Below are positions 63,210-64,000 of a DNA stretch of 64,000 bases, one piece after another. Both the position numbers and the translations under genes were made by a program. The stretch lies in assembly GCF_900699765.1 (NCBI RefSeq), contig NZ_CAADHO010000007.1:62001-126000 (forward strand), given 5' to 3'. Position 1 is the first letter of the stretch; the number at the start of each line of letters is the position of its first letter. The notes below the pieces were generated by a model, which did not search any database, was not told the origin of the DNA, and worked only from the letters and a program-made list of their open reading frames with translations. This stretch comes from Desulfoluna butyratoxydans (GTDB lineage Bacteria > Desulfobacterota > Desulfobacteria > Desulfobacterales > Desulfolunaceae).

Positions 63210-64000
63210 GTGGATCCCGTGACCCATGTCCTTGCCTTCGATGTCGGAACTACAGGCTGCAAGACCTGCCTGTACCGTATTGGTGAGTCCCTGACCCAGG
63301 TGGGCTCCGAGGTTGCCGAGTACCCCCTGTACGTGACCGAAGACGGGGGGGCCGAGCAGCGCGTGGACGAGTGGTGGGAGGCCCTGTGCCGATCCACGCA
63401 GGCGGTCCTTGCCAAAAGCGGGGTGCCCCCTGCCGGGGTTCGGGGCATCTCGTTCTGCTGTCAGATGCAGGGGTCGGTGCTGATGGACAAAAACGGCGAG
63501 GCCCTGCGCAACCCCATGGTCTATCTTGACGGCCGGGCCACGGAACAGATCGCCCGATACCTGCACAAGGGGCTGCTTCGCATCAGCGGCATCAACGCCT
63601 TGACCCTCTTGAACACCCTGCGCATCACAGGGGGCATCGCGGCCACGGCCAAGGACCCTCTGTGGAAGTACCATTGGGTGAAAGACCACGAGCCCGGGCT
63701 CTTTGAAAAGGTCCACAAGTGGCTGGACGTCAAGGATTACCTTCTCCTCCGATGCACCGGCGAGTATGCCATGACCCGGGATTCCGCCCACATTACCTTT
63801 GTCTACGATACGCGTCAGGGCAGGGAGGGCTGGCATAAAGGCCTTTGCAGGACCTTTGGCGTGGACATGGCCCATTTGCCTGAGGTGGTGGAGGCCACGG
63901 ACGTGGTGGGGGGGCTTTCGGAGCGGGCGGCCCGGGAGCTGGGGCTTTGTGCCGGCACCCCTGTGTTCGGCGGGGGCGGGGACGTCACACTGACGACCAT
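63210..64000 (+). CDS. FGGY-family carbohydrate kinase, 3' end cut off by window edge
   Basis: The visible 263 residues are the N-terminal actin-like domain of a sugar kinase of the xylulokinase/glycerol kinase group: phosphate-1 loop FDVGTTGCKTCLY, FCCQMQGSVLMDKNG, YLDGRATEQ, and the second-domain entry VFGGGGDVTLT. About half the protein is missing. The GTG at 63210 has AAGGAG 5 nt upstream; no ATG start suits the conserved N-terminus. The sugar cannot be named from this part. Likely controlled by the palindrome at 63100. Confidence 0.9.
   Translation, partial: MDPVTHVLAFDVGTTGCKTCLYRIGESLTQVGSEVAEYPLYVTEDGGAEQRVDEWWEALCRSTQAVLAKSGVPPAGVRGISFCCQMQGSVLMDKNGEALRNPMVYLDGRATEQIARYLHKGLLRISGINALTLLNTLRITGGIAATAKDPLWKYHWVKDHEPGLFEKVHKWLDVKDYLLLRCTGEYAMTRDSAHITFVYDTRQGREGWHKGLCRTFGVDMAHLPEVVEATDVVGGLSERAARELGLCAGTPVFGGGGDVTLTT

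Noticed and set aside
1-64000. tRNA or rRNA genes
   Set aside because: I looked for the GTTCRANYC T-loop pattern with flanking stems and found only chance matches inside or near coding sequence.

Overview
The window is 64 kb of GC-rich chromosome from a Gram-negative bacterium, shown by LptD, an outer-membrane barrel protein, TRAP and ABC binding proteins and FtsK. The mix of RNase J, a PSP1-family protein, a cysteine synthase/cysteinyl-tRNA-synthetase fusion, a small 2[4Fe-4S] ferredoxin, many c-di-GMP and two-component proteins and an amino-acid-based transport profile suggests a Desulfobacterota (Desulfobacterales-like) anaerobe. That assignment is inference from gene content; no 16S gene is present. 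There are no recognisable tRNA or rRNA genes, transposases, phage genes or CRISPR arrays.

Layout. 1-4.6 kb: a cut-off iron-containing alcohol dehydrogenase, an orphan TRAP binding protein, a dicarboxylate/amino-acid:cation symporter and a small unknown gene. 4.7-9.2 kb: an aapJQMP-type polar amino-acid ABC operon (minus strand) with intercistronic hairpins and a heptanucleotide repeat array. 9.7-20 kb: a YqeY-like gene, SlyX, a spermidine-synthase-like methyltransferase, an SDR dehydrogenase, a frameshifted metallopeptidase/beta-propeller/barrel gene, an MFS transporter, small membrane proteins and a Sel1-repeat protein. 20-28.3 kb: signalling genes. An HD-GYP regulator lies next to a tight four-gene operon encoding an ABC-type binding protein, a 1187-aa hybrid histidine kinase, CheR and a REC/HisKA/degenerate-GGDEF protein.

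28.6-42 kb (minus strand): a 1237-aa GlmS-like protein with an unusual architecture, a penicillin-binding transpeptidase, metG, a PSP1 protein, holB, an HU-type protein, a NusG paralogue and lptD. 42.3-52.2 kb (plus strand): tmk, a CysK-CysRS-like fusion whose tRNA-synthetase half has lost both HIGH and KMSKS, an unknown 310-aa protein, ferredoxin, rnj, ftsK and a methyltransferase followed by a MITE-like inverted-repeat element. 52.7-59.4 kb: an aerobic respiration module (DUF2231, DOMON, SCO, cytochrome oxidase subunits I, III, IV and II, heme O synthase, HD protein) with two more heptamer arrays. 59.7-64 kb: a double-binding-protein GGDEF sensor, a HAD phosphatase and a cut-off FGGY sugar kinase preceded by a perfect palindromic operator.

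The strongest candidates for something undescribed are the CysK/degenerate-CysRS fusion (43.1-45.4 kb), the giant GlmS-like enzyme (28.6-32.3 kb), the sensor operon (21.1-28.3 kb), and the intergenic DNA families: heptamer arrays and the 162-bp element with 14-bp perfect terminal inverted repeats.
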